Translations under genes and position numbers: made by a program | Notes under the pieces: model-generated | The model's database searches: none | Seen by the model: only the letters and a program-made list of their open reading frames with translations | Told to the model about the DNA's origin: nothing | Shown here: piece after piece, positions 47,479 through 59,830 of the stretch | Layout of the letters: each line of letters starts with the position of its first letter | Position numbering within the stretch: the first letter of the stretch is position 1 | Assembly (NCBI GenBank): GCA_003508835.1 | Contig: PUFA01000034.1 | Coordinates: forward strand, 5,606,501-5,670,500 | Reading direction: 5' to 3' | Length of the DNA: 64,000 bases | DNA from: Eonycteris spelaea | Taxonomy: Eukaryota; Chordata; Mammalia; Chiroptera; Pteropodidae

Positions 47479-49339
47479 TATCTGTAGAAGGTGAGGTTTC
47501 TGGGTTGGTATGTGTTTGTCGCCTAGGAATTTTTAGTTAAACTAAGGTGTATAGTAGAATTGGCTGGTTGCTCCTAACAGCAGTGAAGAAAATAAAGGGG
47601 AAAGAATGAGCTCAGGGCTTCAAATTCCAGTCAAATCCTGCATCATCGACCTGAAAGCTTCATATTCCCCTGAAATAAACTTTCATCTCCTACACCTGCA
47701 CAGGTGAGATTTCTAATAACCAAACCGAGTCTCATTCTGTGACTGAATTACAATGCAAATTGAATTCCTAACCTTGCAGAACGTCCTCTGATAAAGTGAG
47801 GGGCATTTATTGGGGGGGGGGAGGGGGATGGAATCCTGAACGTGGGAATGGAGACATATAGAAGGAGACAGATCTCAGTAAAGATGGAGACATCTAAGCC
47901 CTCTACCTGCCAAGTCTTTTTGCTGGTAGAAGCAGCCTTTCCACTCCTGCCCAAGGAGTTCTCCAGTAGTGGTCTCCCTTGAGGTAGTGCCTGGCAAGAC
48001 AACGCTGACTCTCCCCAGAATCCACCCCAGGACCCTTCTTTGCTTCTAGAACTATAACTAGACTCAAGTCTCGCAGGCCCCAAAAGGTGAGCAACAAAGA
48101 GCGAGCCATGAGATTATTACATCCCAAAAGAGCTGTATGATTCTTCCATTGTTTATGGGCAGAAATCTGGAGAATATGTGTGGGAATGGATCTTAAGGGT
48201 ATGGGGTCATGATAGGAAGAACCTACGTACAGCTTGATTAGGCAGAATTTGCTGATGTGGGCTGACTAAGGAGGGTCCAGAGGACACATGTTTCACTGTG
48301 ACTGTGAGAAATCCATTTGTGAGAGGAGCCCAGCACTCTTGAAGGACTCTGTGGTTGCTTTTCCCGTCAGGTCAGAAATCACAGTGGGACTGCTACCGTT
48401 GAACATGGAATACTAAAATGCAATGGGGATGATGCACTCCTGGGGTGGCAGGGGCCAAGTAGTGGCACTGAATTGCCAAGACAAGGTGGTTCTGGTAACC
48501 ATTATGGACAGTGGAGTCAAAACAGTAATCAGACTAGTCTCACTCACTGAAACCTATGCTGTTGGCTAGTTGGTGTTTTTAGTAAAAAAATTAGATGAGC
48601 GATCTATGAAATTCTTACTCGACTGTGTAAGTGGACGTGTTCTAGTTAATTTTAAGCAGCTCAAGATTCGCTAACAGCCATAATGGAAAATTCTGATATC
48701 ACTGATTCACGATAATTTGGAGTCCAATGTTTCTAATAGAGTAAAAGCTGCCTGGAATTTAATCCACTCGAGGGTATCTGGAATTTAAGTCCAAGATGAA
48801 CGAGTTTGGAGTAGTGGAAAGAAATGCTTTGGCATAGGAGGCAGCCCTGTTGGGAAAGTTCTCAGAACTTTTTTTCTCAGATTAGCTATCATGCTGAGAC
48901 AGACGACTTCAGTTTTCACTTCGGGCCTCTGTCTCTCTGCTGTGTGCGGAGCAAACACTTCGTAGTATTTTGCAGTTCACTTGTTCTCTTTGATGGTGCT
49001 CACATTTATTTTGTTGCTTGAGTTTTTATTTCACTTAGCGTGTTTTATTCCCCAAATTGCAAATTGGTTGTTTTGATGTCAATCTCTTCTAATTTCGTTT
49101 CTGCCTGTATCTGCCCTATACATTTTTGTTTGTTTGTTTTTTAATGGAATTACTCCTTTATCACTTTGAGAATTCAAAAAAATAATAATAATAATTTAAA
49201 TGGCATTTTCAGTTCTCTAAAGTCCGTTTCACCTGAAGTGAATTCATTTTCCAAGTTTTATTTTGTTGTCCTTTCTAACCGTTAGATATGTTCAGATCTA
49301 GATATGTTAGATAACGTTAGATATGTTAATTATTCATTA
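47479..49339. other. intergenic, no gene recognised
   Basis: It contains a G-rich run (47812-47826) and a small gttagatatgtt repetition at about 49284-49330. Confidence 0.35.
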
Positions 49340-49760
49340 CGCATAAAAAAATCATTCCAAAACATCATGGCTTCCAACAGCACACGTTTATTATCTCACA
49401 GTTTCTGAGTCAGGAACCTGGGCACAGCTTAACTGGGTCCTTTGCTTCAGGGTCTCTTACGGGCTACAGTCGAGCATTGACTGGCTGTGGTCACCTCAAG
49501 GCTTGACTGAGGCAGGATTCATGTTTGAGCTCATGTGATTGTTGGCAGGATGACAGGATTCAGTTCCTCATGGCTATTGAGCTGAGAGGGCTTCAATTTC
49601 TTGCTGGCTGTTGACAGGAGACCACTCTCAGTTCCTTGCCATACGGGCTTCTCCAACATGGAGCACGCGTCATCAAAGCGTGCAAGCCAAGACATCAGGA
49701 GTCGCTTGCAGATGGAAGTTACAGACTTTTGAACCCTGACGAAGAATGCGACATCTTCTC
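49340..49760. repeat. old mammalian interspersed repeat, class uncertain
   Basis: cacgtttattatctcacagtt, gggtcctttgcttcaggg and ggctgtggtcacctcaaggc resemble a widespread old mammalian repeat I cannot name with certainty. Confidence 0.4.
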
Positions 49761-50589
49761 ACTTTTGTGATCTTCTCTTCATTGCTCACTAGATCCAGTG
49801 CATACTCAAGAGAGGGTGGTTACACAGGGTGTGGACGCCGAGAGCCAGGGGGCATGGGAACCATCTTCGAGGCTTACAGAGTTTCCTAGTGCAAGATTTA
49901 CTTTAAGAGCAAAGTGTTTCGTATTTTGTTTTCATTTCTCTCACTCTATCTTCTCACCCCAACCCCTCACCCCCTTTGCTTCTTTCTGTCTAGAAGATTT
50001 GCAGTTATATTTTCCTGCTCCGCCTCTGAGTTCTTCCTAATAGTGTAATGGGATATCACAGATTATTCTCAAGCCTGCAGATGATTTCAGTCAGTTTGTG
50101 TTCTCCGGGCCATCTCTCTGTCTACATCCTCCAGTCTTTGTGGGAGACAGCAATTTGTAAGCCATATTCCCGAGTAGCTAAGAGCAGTAGATTTCTTAAA
50201 AAACCAAAGGAGCCCTATCTTGGTACCTAACCTCGAATGTAAGCCTTGCTCCAGTGCCCCAGCTCATGGAATGCTCAATCTCTGTTATCGTATTTCCACT
50301 CTCGCACCTACAGCTTACTTTGGGGCCCAAAAGCCACCGAGGCCATGGCTCAGCCTTGCATTCTCCATTTCCATTCTGTGTCTGGTCCACAGAGACATTT
50401 AACTTGTTTTTGAGCCCAGCCATACTGTTAATGTGTTTCATTTTTATGTTACCCACCACAGTTCTCCCTTCTCCTTTTTTGAACAGAGAGGCTGTGTCAA
50501 TGTATGAAAAGTTCAAGCCACTGTGATCCAAAAGTGTCTCGGCCTATATGGCATCTACCGCTAAGAGCAGAATCTCAAGAGTTGAGAAA

Positions 50590-50715
50590 AGCGATAGAGA
50601 ATAATCAGAAAAAGAAAAACAGAAAGGAAAAGGAGGAAGAGGAAGGAAGGAAAATCAGGGAATTGAAAAGGGAAGAAAAAGGAGGAGAAGAGAAAGGGGG
50701 AAAAAGGAGAGATTC
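50590..50715 (+). repeat. purine-rich tract
   Basis: About 125 bases that are almost all A and G on the plus strand. Confidence 0.75.
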
Positions 50716-50885
50716 CCCTGCTACTTTCAATGATACTGAAGCAGAAGACTCCTCCCTTCAAAGAGGCATTGAAGACCCCTAACCCCTGAGCTTGCTTTCA
50801 TCAGACTTAACTTCATTTATTATTTTTGCTAAAGGTAGTGGAGATTACAGAGGCATTGGGAGAGTTTATAGCAACATAATGTGTT

Positions 50886-51505
50886 TTACAGTCACGTACC
50901 ACGTGACATTTTGGTAAACGACGGACCATATATCCGATGGGGGCCCCACAACACTGTGATGGAGCTGAAAACGTCCTACCCCTTAGCGACACTGTAGCTG
51001 TTGTGATGTCATAGCACGATGCATTACACACAGGTTTGTGGTGTGTGGTTATGTTGGTGTAAACAAACCTACTGAGCTGCCAATTGTATAAAAGTGTAGC
51101 ACATACAATTATGTACAGCACCTAAAACTTGATAATGATCATAAGTGACTAAGTTACTGGATTATATATTTATTCTTTATTTTTTGTTGTTTTAGAGTGT
51201 ATTCTTTCTACTTACTAAAAAAATATTGGTGCCGTGTTATGTTGGCAACAGCTTCATGCATCTCGTGTTTACGGATGGCATCATTTTATTTGTGCTTGAT
51301 TTAATCTCGCGTCGTTTTGTGCAGTGACGTGCAGTACAGGCTGGTACCCTCAGAGCAACAGGCCAGACCACATAGCCCAGGTGCGTTGTAGGCTAGACCA
51401 CCCAGGTCCATGTGAGTACACACTACAATGTTCGCACAACAAAATAGCCTCACGACACGTGCTCCGAACATATTACCCTGTTAAGTGGTGAGTGCCTATA
51501 TTACA
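50886..51505. mobile_element. Tigger/MER-like DNA transposon copy
   Basis: It begins cagtcacgtaccacgtgaca with ggtaaacgacggaccatat and contains taggctagaccac and cgcacaacaaaatagcc, as in the cagtcatgcgtcgcttaacgacgg family. The family name is uncertain. Confidence 0.5.
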
Positions 51506-52018
51506 CAATGTTTCACGTGTCTTTTATGGAGGGTTACTGTGTCCTAAAAAAAAAAATTGAAAAGAAGAAAACTTCATGCACCAAAAACAGGAAGAGAGGA
51601 AGAAAAATATTGAACGTACCAATAAAATAAACCCACCGAAAGCCCAAAGGGTGGGCCCACCATTAAATTCTGTATTTGGACCCTGAGGGGAATGCCAAGT
51701 GTGGCTTCTGGGGCAGCTGCTGAAGTGCCACGTCACATTACATCACTAAAACAGGGACAGTATCTCCTGAAGAGACTACCCACTGGGACGCACAGAAGAG
51801 TCTTTGAGATCCAGTCAAGTGTCACTGAGGGAAGAGTTTGGTCCCCAGAGACCTGGCCAGAGCTTCTTATAAGACATTTGCTTGTGATAATATCATCACC
51901 GTTGTTTCAAAGGCCTTGTTCAGATACAATTCTCAAGTTTTAGAACAGACAAACCAGGATTCATATGCTCAAACACAATGAAGGCAAAAAAGAATACTTT
52001 TTAGTGAGCATCTAGGTT

Positions 52019-52024
52019 TTTTAT
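52019..52024 (-). terminator. candidate polyadenylation signal of the SCYGR gene
   Basis: AATAAA on the minus strand about 340 bases after the stop codon, a plausible 3' UTR length for this gene class. Confidence 0.45.
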
Positions 52025-52366
52025 TTAATTAGAAATTTTAACAACATTATGTGATAACGAAGAACACACACACAGAAAGGAAAGAAACTCTGCCTGCAGA
52101 CAGAGGGGAGTGAAGCGGAGACCACCAGACGGCCGTGAACACCGTCAAACCAAACATCCGGAATCATGATTTCACTCGGCTGCACACATGTCTATTCCTT
52201 TGGAAGGTGCCTATTCGCTTGGGAACTTTGCAGATGGGAAAACCGGAGAAAGACAGGAAGAGAGGCCAGGACCGCAAGGTGGGAGAAGCCTAACAGGATG
52301 GGAGGATGGAAGGGAGAGGAGCCTTACCAGCAGCCCCGGGCGCTGGCGGCACTGCAGCCTGGTGGC

Positions 52367-52747
52367 CTAGCAGCAGCACTGCTTCTGACAGCAGCATTTC
52401 TGCTGACAGCAGCCCTTCCCGCAGCCGCAGCCGCCGCACGAGCCGCAGCCGCACGAGCCGCAGCCGCACGAGCCGCAGCCGCACGAGCGGCGGCAGCAGC
52501 AGACCACGGGGACACTGCAGCAGCCCCCGCAGCAGCCGCAGCAGCAGGGGCAGCAGCCGGAGCAGCAGCCCACCCGGTAGCACCTGCAGGTGGTGCAGCT
52601 GCCGCAGCCGCCGCCGCAGCCGCCACCGCAGCCACCGCAGCCACCGCAGCCGCCACCGCAGCCGCCACCGCAGCCACCGCAGCCACCGCAGCCACCGCAG
52701 CCACCACCGCAGCCGCCACAGCGACCACCACAGCCACAGCACCCCAT
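52367..52747 (-). CDS. small cysteine/glycine repeat protein (SCYGR family, keratin-associated type)
   Basis: A single-exon gene of 126 residues. It starts [19 protein letters not shown], continues through a long GGC/GGGC repeat (about residues 3-52), then a conserved block [12 protein letters not shown] with a Cys-rich segment, a [10 protein letters not shown] repeat, and ends [16 protein letters not shown]. Almost every residue is Cys or Gly. Order and ends match the human SCYGR (formerly KRTAP28) family, thought to be cross-linked hair-shaft matrix proteins. Codons 1-41 of a longer open frame are discarded because the family start is MGCC and a TATA box lies inside the longer frame, 85 bases upstream of this ATG. 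The CDS is intact. Which human member is orthologous cannot be decided, so no symbol is given. Confidence 0.9.
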   Translation of the reverse strand: MGCCGCGGRCGGCGGGCGGCGGCGGCGGGCGGGCGGCGGCGGGCGGGCGSCTTCRCYRVGCCSGCCPCCCGCCGGCCSVPVVCCCRRSCGCGSCGCGSCGCGSCGGCGCGKGCCQQKCCCQKQCCC

Positions 52748-52831
52748 GGTGTCAGGAGAGAGGACTCGAGTGAAGGGAGGTGGATGTTCAGGAGGTGAGG
52801 GAGGTCTGATGTCCCCTCTGCTGGGGGAGCC

Positions 52832-52837
52832 CTTATA
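52832..52837 (-). promoter_or_regulatory. TATA box of the SCYGR gene
   Basis: On the minus strand the sequence reads GGCATATAAGGGC, 85 bases before the ATG. This predicts a 5' UTR of about 55-60 bases, as in single-exon keratin-associated genes. The same box at the same spacing precedes the second copy (63519-63524). Confidence 0.75.
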
Positions 52838-53020
52838 TGCCACCCCGGGGGACCAGGTAAAGGAAGACACATGACCACTTCCTTGTTGCTATTTGGCTCC
52901 ATCGACATTGAAGAAGCCAGCATCTGTCATTGACTTCCTTTTCAAATGTCTTCGCCACAGTTTCAGCTTTATTTATTTATTTTTCTTGTGGAACTGAATT
53001 CCAGTGCTAAGTGAGAAAGG

Positions 53021-53092
53021 GACATTCAGGAAGTAAGGGAGGTCTGATGTCACCCTCTGCTGGGGGAGGCCTTCCATACCAACCCTGGGGGA
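53021..53092 (-). pseudogene. promoter/5' flank relic of a lost SCYGR gene
   Basis: About 72 bases align at roughly 85 % with the 5' UTR and TATA region of the intact gene (52783-52855), including ggaggtctgatgtc and tctgctgggggag. The TATA box is mutated (ccttccatacc for ccttatatgcc) and no Cys/Gly coding sequence follows on the minus strand, where the intact gene's own upstream flank begins. It looks like the remains of a deleted sister gene. Confidence 0.65.
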
Positions 53093-55139
53093 GAGTGTTG
53101 ACCCCAGACTCCAGGCTACTCCTCCGTTGTTAATGCAAATACAGCAGCAGCTCATGGGCCTTTTGTGCACTTCCCCAAGGGGTCCCTTTGACTTGAAAAA
53201 CTTGCTAAAGGTGGCTTTCACTTGTCTTTCTAAAGCCATCTTTAAAGTAGAACGGCAAACATCTGTTAAGGCCTTTTTTTTTATTCTTACTTTTTGATAA
53301 TTATGAAAGTCTGAATGGGATGAGACGTCCCCTGCAGCTACGGACACATTTCTCAGCCCAGGGCCAAAACTTTTCATCCTTATGCCATTTATAACCGTTT
53401 GCTAAGATGCAAAACCTCACATTAGACCAAGGAGAACATTTTGAAAATCAAAAAGGAAAGCATGACCCCAGGTCATATAATTTTATCATCCTGAGGAAGA
53501 GATACCGGGGTATTTATTTCTTCATCCTGTTACACAGGTCAGAACTCTGACTCAGAGGAGAGCGAATCCTGCGTTATCGAGGGTTTTAACACAGCCTCCT
53601 CAGCCCTGTGCCAGACGACAGAAGCTCATCCTGACTAGAACATTCCCGAGTCACTTGCCAAACTCCAGCAGGCTTCTGCTATCCTCAGCCTGGTAAACAC
53701 GCTTCCGACAGGTATGGTGCCTGGGTGCCCTGGCCCCGGACCCCCCAGAATGCTCACTTGACGTGGCTGCCTCGGACCACCCATGTTACACACACCGCGC
53801 TTTCCTGGTAGGGGTCAGCGGTGAAGGCGATCGCTGGAGTCTGCAGGTCTGCTTCTGTTGACCGTCCTCAGCATATGGGCCACCCTCAGCCGGTCCGAAC
53901 CCCGGTGTCCTCTCAGCCCCCTGCAGGACCTGACTTGAAGAAACTAGTAATTCCCCTGGGAAAATGATCCATGTCTTTAACACCTAGCTCTCCTCATGTT
54001 AATGTTTAGCTACATTTAGAGAAATCTTAGAGATGAATTCTCTGAGTATTCAACTGTTATGTACTATTTATCAAACCAGAAAAAATAATAAACGGGCTTA
54101 GTGTTATGATTTTGTAGAGCCCTCTTAATCCCGCTTACCCTTACTTGGCATCTATCATTATATTTCCAGGATAACCTCTGGGTAAATAGCCAATTCATTT
54201 CTTGTTGATCTCTATATAATATATATGTATATTATATGCATATATAATATACATATATATATATACACACACACACACACTACATATATATTTTTTTTTC
54301 CTGAAATTTTGAAATGTAATCACTTCCTGTGAATATTTGGTAGTTTTTCTTTCCTGTTCCAGAGTAAGGAGAAAATAGTAAATTGCTTAGATAATTACAC
54401 TGGAGAACACGATGAACAAGCATTTCCTTCATGGTTTTGGCTAGTATACATTTCTTCCCAACTCTCTAATCTTTGGGTTTTGTCTGTTTGTATTTAAATG
54501 GGCACATGTACTTCTGCTTTAATGCACCTTACTATTTTTCCATTATATAAACTTTTCCATTAGTATATTCAGTTTAATTAGTAATTGTTGAGTTAGTCTT
54601 TTCTTATGGAGAAGTGACCTCAGGGCACGGTGAAAACATAACGAGATGAATCCACTGGCTCTTGGTCTGATAAGAAGAGCACGTAAAGAGATTTCAATAC
54701 CGTGGGATGAGAACCAGAATAACCTTATAAAATGACTTCCTTAGAGTTATGGTAAAAAGAAGTTGATTCTGAGTGTACATGAGAGAAAGGGAATTGGGAA
54801 GATGAGGACAGGAACTAACTATTGCAAGAAAGAGCTTTTTGTGTCTGAACTTAAGATTAAAAGTAGGAAAATGTGAGAGGTGGTCAGGCTGCACCTGCAT
54901 AGGCCTATAGATGGGACTTAACAGGATGGGACTTGAGGGAGGCGCAGAAGGCTCAGAACAGTGAGAGCCAAGCCTAGAACTATAGGTAAATTTGAAAGGT
55001 AGAAATCCTCAGGGACCACACTGAAGAAGCATCGGTGTTTTGGAAGTCAGTGGGAAGTGGGATTCAGGCTTCAAGAAGGTAACCGACAATGGAACCAGGA
55101 GTTAGGAAGATGAGGCTTAAGATGGGGACTGGTTAATAG
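53093..55139. other. upstream of the SCYGR gene, no gene recognised
   Basis: No coding feature supported. It contains a TA/CA microsatellite at 54211-54290. Confidence 0.4.
54211..54290. repeat. TA/CA compound microsatellite
   Basis: Alternating TA units followed by an eight- to nine-unit CA run. Confidence 0.85.
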
Positions 55140-55604
55140 AATTTTGCACCAAAGTACCCTGCGGTAGATGACTGGATAAAGAAGCTGTGGTGCATATATA
55201 CAATGGAATCTGACTCAGCTATAAGAAGAGATGAAATACTGCCATTTGCGACAACATGGATAGACCTCGAGAAAATCATGCCAAGAGAAATAACCCAGAC
55301 AGAAAAAGTTGAAAACCACATGATATCACTTATATGTGGGATATAAATCTAAAAGCAATAAACAAACATGACAAACAAACAGACTCATGGACATGGACAA
55401 TAGACTAGTGGTTATCGGAGGGGAGCAAGGAGGGGGGAGGTAGACGGGTAAAAGGGGTCAAATACGTGGTGACATCAAGAAGTCTAACTATGCGCGGTGA
55501 ACATTCAATGCAATTAAATATGGTTTACTATTGAATTGTACATTTGAAACTTAATGGATTTTATTAACCAACGTCACCGTAATAAAAATAAATTTAAAAA
55601 AAAA
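55140..55604 (+). mobile_element. L1 3' end with A-rich tail
   Basis: gatgactggataaagaagctg, gcatatatacaatggaatc and acaacatggatagacct lead to aataaaaataaattt and an A10 tail. Sense orientation. The ending resembles bat L1 elements I know. Confidence 0.8.
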
Positions 55605-58160
55605 AGACTTTTGCAATGACCTCGGCCATATGCAAGATGGGCCTCAATCAAAGGCTGAGGATACAAGGGAGAGAGAGGGGATAAGCTGGGCATAGACTAT
55701 CCCTGGGAACAGCATCGCAGGAGAGAAAACGGGGTCACATTAAGAGTAGCAAACAGTGTTTACTAGATCTGCTACGTAGTAAGTGGTCAGTAAGTACTTG
55801 TTGACTATGCTGATCAATTGGTTGATTACTTAATCCACCATATGTGCCATGTGGATCCTCTCACCCTCTTTACAGTCTTCCTGCTCCATTATTCTGGGGG
55901 TCCCCAAAGGTGTCAGTAAGCTCAGGAACACATCACGCTCATCTGGCCTGTGGAGTGGCCCTTTCGTTTGCCTCATTTTTCGCCCGGCCAGTCTCCCAGG
56001 GCCAGCAATGATGCAACTCTGAGGCCTCATATGCAGGAAAAACCGTGAAGGCACATGGCAGATGCTACCTCCTGCAGGTACTGCTTGAAAGTCCTAGGGC
56101 AAAGCTATACCACGGTGGAGCCCACCTCTGCCACCAGCCACCACACTGTACTGTAGTCGCTGCCAGGGCCAACATTCTTAGCCACCTCTGTATCGATGTC
56201 ACCCTGCCCTGATGTCACTCAACTGCAATGGAAAGAATGTCCCCCCCCAGCCCCACCTTGTACCGTATTCTGTTCCATGACCCCAGAATGCATCCCTGGA
56301 CTCTCCACGTCTCACAAGGAATTTTACTCATTGCTTTTTTCTTCACATGCCTCGGGCATAGGTCCAGAGTGGATAGAATTGATACAGGTCCATGATACAG
56401 ACTACTCAGAAGGTCTCTAGTAACTGGGGCATTGTCATAGAGCCAAAGTTCATTCATTGCCTGACTCTTTTCCCTTAAAATACTTTACTTGTTTGTGTTT
56501 TTGTTAAGATATCTCTCAGTCTTTACCCCTGATGGGCCAACTTCACACTTCTCTAAGCCTCACCAGACATGTAAAAATCCCCAGACCAGCAGAGTTCAAG
56601 TTCAAGCTGAGCTAGTCATTGCCTAAGGATACATGCATCATGGAAGTAGAATTAATAAAAATTGGTTGCTCAAATGGCTTTCCAATTACTTTTTCCAATG
56701 TAGTAAGCTAGTCAACTGTATTTCATCTTCTTACATACTTGTTGCTGCTCATTATTTTTGCACCAATCCTGCATGCGATTAGGTTAAAGTGTAAATTTAT
56801 GCATGCTGTATATGTGCTCAAAGTGTACTTGTAGAAAGTCAAGTTGAAAAATGATGGAGAAATTCTTCATTAAGTTCCCTCAAACTCCAAGCCATCTTTC
56901 AAACCAGGTATTCGATAATAAATAAAGCATTAACAAGCATCATCGTGGTGATATGGAAATTGTCATTCAGAGGCTCTGTCTTGATTGAACGATATGAAAT
57001 AAATTCGCAACAAATAAAAGTTATTTATTATCTATAGAAGAAGTTGAATTACTTATTTTTATCTTTAATATTATAACTGTGCATTTTTCCTTTTATAAGT
57101 GAAATGTGAGAGAACACTTACATAAAAAAAAAAAGAAGAAGAAGAAGAGAGTAATCTGTTTCTCTTTCCTTCTTATAGGAAGGACAGGAAGTTTCTGTAC
57201 AATGACTAGAGAAAAGAACGAATGTCAATGAATGTGGCGAAGGATGTCTGTTTGGACACTTCACAGAGCCCAGGAGGTGATGGAGAGAATTGGTTAAGCT
57301 GAGGAAAGGCAGATTGAGGCTAAAAAATGAGGACTCAGAACACAGCGAAATCAGCCATGGATTCTAGACCACCATGTGTAACCCTAACCATAATGCCTCC
57401 CATCGTAAAAAAAGTACAGCAACCCTTATAATCACCCAAAGACAAAAGTAGATGCCAACAGATACTGTCTCATGGGCCCTTTGCTTTTCTCAAAGTTTTT
57501 AACCAAAGGTAGAAAAAATAACATTGGACAATGATCATGACTCATTTAAAGGGTGACTGCATTCTGATCCTAACTCCCGATCTGTACAACCAGGCTTAGG
57601 GAAACCACGGGGCTTTCTAATGTGCCACTCATTAGTCAGCAGCATAAATTCCTACGTAAAGCAGCTCAAATGCATAAGCACGCCAGTTAAAAATAACCTG
57701 GTGCTGCTGTCCTAAGCAGAGGACACTATTTCGGGCATCTATCCATTCACTTCCTGCTTACATATCTATGGTGAAAGGTAAACACTTGCGCAAATGCAAA
57801 CCACATCAATAAACACGTGTTGGACCCATGTGACTTGCCAGGCAACGTGGGTGGGCCACACAGAAAAATGTACCTCTAAGTAACTCCAAACTAATAAGAG
57901 AGACGAGAAAACATAATTGGGTGAATTAGGAAAGAAAAAAGACTTAAACACTAGTCCAATAAAAGAAGAGTCAACTCAGAGTACCGGCTGACTAAATTCC
58001 AAGTGAATGTTAAGACATACGAGAGCTCCAAATTACTTCCAATTACGTAGTGAAGAAAGGGAGGCTTTATAAAGAAGCAGAGCTTGAGTAGGGTCTTGAA
58101 CCTGGAGAGGGTGAGGGTGGAGGCTGCAGCCTGGGGTCATCCTGCTCCGGCCACTTCTTC
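55605..58160. other. intergenic, no gene recognised
   Basis: AT-rich unique-looking sequence with short A- and GAA-rich tracts around 57123-57150. Confidence 0.35.
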
Positions 58161-58164
58161 CTTC

Positions 58165-58320
58165 CACCTCTGGCTGTGTGGCCTGATCCTTCTATACCTC
58201 AATCTTCTGATGTAAATAATAAGACCTATATTATAAGGTTACTGTAAACTGTAAATGTGGTAACATATAAAACACTTGGAATAAAGCTTGGGACATAATA
58301 AGCGCTCAACAGATGTCGGC
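58165..58320 (+). repeat. MIR SINE
   Basis: tctggctgtgtggcctgatcc, ctgatgtaaataataagacc and ggacataataagcgctcaac are MIR in plus orientation. Confidence 0.75.
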
Positions 58321-59121
58321 TATCAGTATTTTGAGGCAAGCTACGCATTGTAAGGGGAAAAACAAGACTTAGTAGGAGACAACAAGGAAGGCAGGATTAC
58401 AGAGAGTGGAAAGTTTAGTCGAGGGAGTTAGTAGGTATTCGAGTTGGAAATAAAAGTTGAGACTGGTTGTGAAATTTAGGGTGTGAAGATTTTCATGTTT
58501 CTTTTGCAAGTGCATTGTATAGGATGGTACATATGATATTTCAGGGAGATGTATCAGGCAGCAGCTTATAGGAAACCTAGAGAGAGACCGTTTAGATGGT
58601 TATAGGTAGAGAATTGTATCCCTAGTCACAATGCAAGGTTCTCCAATGCAAACCTTCTTATTAAAACTCTCATAGGCTAAGGGAAAACTAAGCAGATGCT
58701 CTTCATCCAACATCAAGGGTTTCGTTAGAGATATGAGAGGAGGGTGTGGGTGGGTCCCCGGAAAGAGCAGCCACAGGACCCTGTTTCTGGAGGGACATGA
58801 GAGCTGAGCTAAACCCTGAGGGATAAGGGGAGAGCCCACTCGCTGAAGGGGCTCAGTTTCCCTCCATGGTCCTGCCATAACTGGGGTCCCCCAGCACACT
58901 CAAGCACAAAGAAAGATGTGTTTTCCCCAACTGCAGAGAAAGTCAAATCCATGTCACCAGTACTCCCTCCATAATGCTTACTTAACCCTTTTCTGGTTCT
59001 CTGTACCAATATTTTTGAGTTCTTATATGTTCCAGGAATGATTCTAAGTATTTTACATGCATCATTTGATTTAATTCTTGCAATAACTTTCCAAAGAATA
59101 TACTGTAACATACTCTCATTT

Positions 59122-59143
59122 TAAAAAAAAAAAAAAAAAGAAA

Positions 59144-59176
<33 letters not shown>

Positions 59177-59180
59177 AAAA

Positions 59181-59213
<33 letters not shown>

Positions 59214-59218
59214 AAAAA
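59122..59218. repeat. (GAAA)n microsatellite inside a MIR
   Basis: Poly-A followed by gaaa/gaagaaa units. Antisense MIR text lies on both sides (about 59065-59115 and 59220-59300), so the array grew within the repeat. Confidence 0.85.
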
Positions 59219-59352
59219 GTAAGGTCCTGGAAACATTATTTGTCTAAGGTCACAAAGAAATTGGAAAATCAGGAAACAACCCCAGCAGCCTGACCCAGAG
59301 CCTGCCTGTATGCAACACTGCATTTCTCATCTGCAAAACTCAATATCTGGAC

Positions 59353-59530
59353 CAGAGGTCAACAAATGAAGGCCCACTTTTGGCTTCCCACCTGTTTTCG
59401 TAAATAAGCTTTTATTGCAACAAAACCCCTCATACATTTAAGTCTTGTCTGTGATTGTTTCAGGTTACAATGGCTGAACTGAGTAGTTGCAACAGAGCAG
59501 AAAATATTTACTGCCTGGTTCTTTGTATTT
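59353..59530. mobile_element. hAT-type DNA transposon relic
   Basis: agaggtcaacaaatgaaggccc, cctgttttcgtaaataagctttta and gaactgagtagttgcaacagag match a common mammalian non-autonomous DNA element. Confidence 0.5.
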
Positions 59531-59559
59531 TATATCATTGGAGTAACTGGTTAATAATA

Positions 59560-59830
59560 TCATATAAATCTCAGGAGTTTAACTTTATAATATGACATCT
59601 GTATATGCTAATGAGCCTTCACCACTCAAAGTCTTGTCTCCTCCGTCACCATATACCTGACCCCCTTTACCTTCTTCATCCTCCTCCCACCCCTTCCCCT
59701 TCAGGAAGCACCATCCTATGGCCTGTGTTCATGAGTCCTTTCGCTAGTTTGTTTTGTTTTGTTAGTTCGTGTGTTGCTTTTTATTTCACATCCCCCATAT
59801 GAGTGAAGTCATACAATTCTTCCTATCTAG
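59560..59830 (-). mobile_element. L1 fragment, antisense
   Basis: ttccccttcaggaagcaccatc and ccccatatgagtgaagtcata are reverse L1 text; diverged. Confidence 0.45.

Noticed and set aside
52166..52923. Long Ala-, Arg/Ser- and Pro/Gln-rich frames on both strands
   Set aside because: These are other-frame readings of the GGC/TGC repeats of the SCYGR gene, not separate proteins.
59122..59218. Phe/Ser/Leu-rich frame that looks like a membrane segment
   Set aside because: It is translation of the (GAAA)n tract on the reverse strand.
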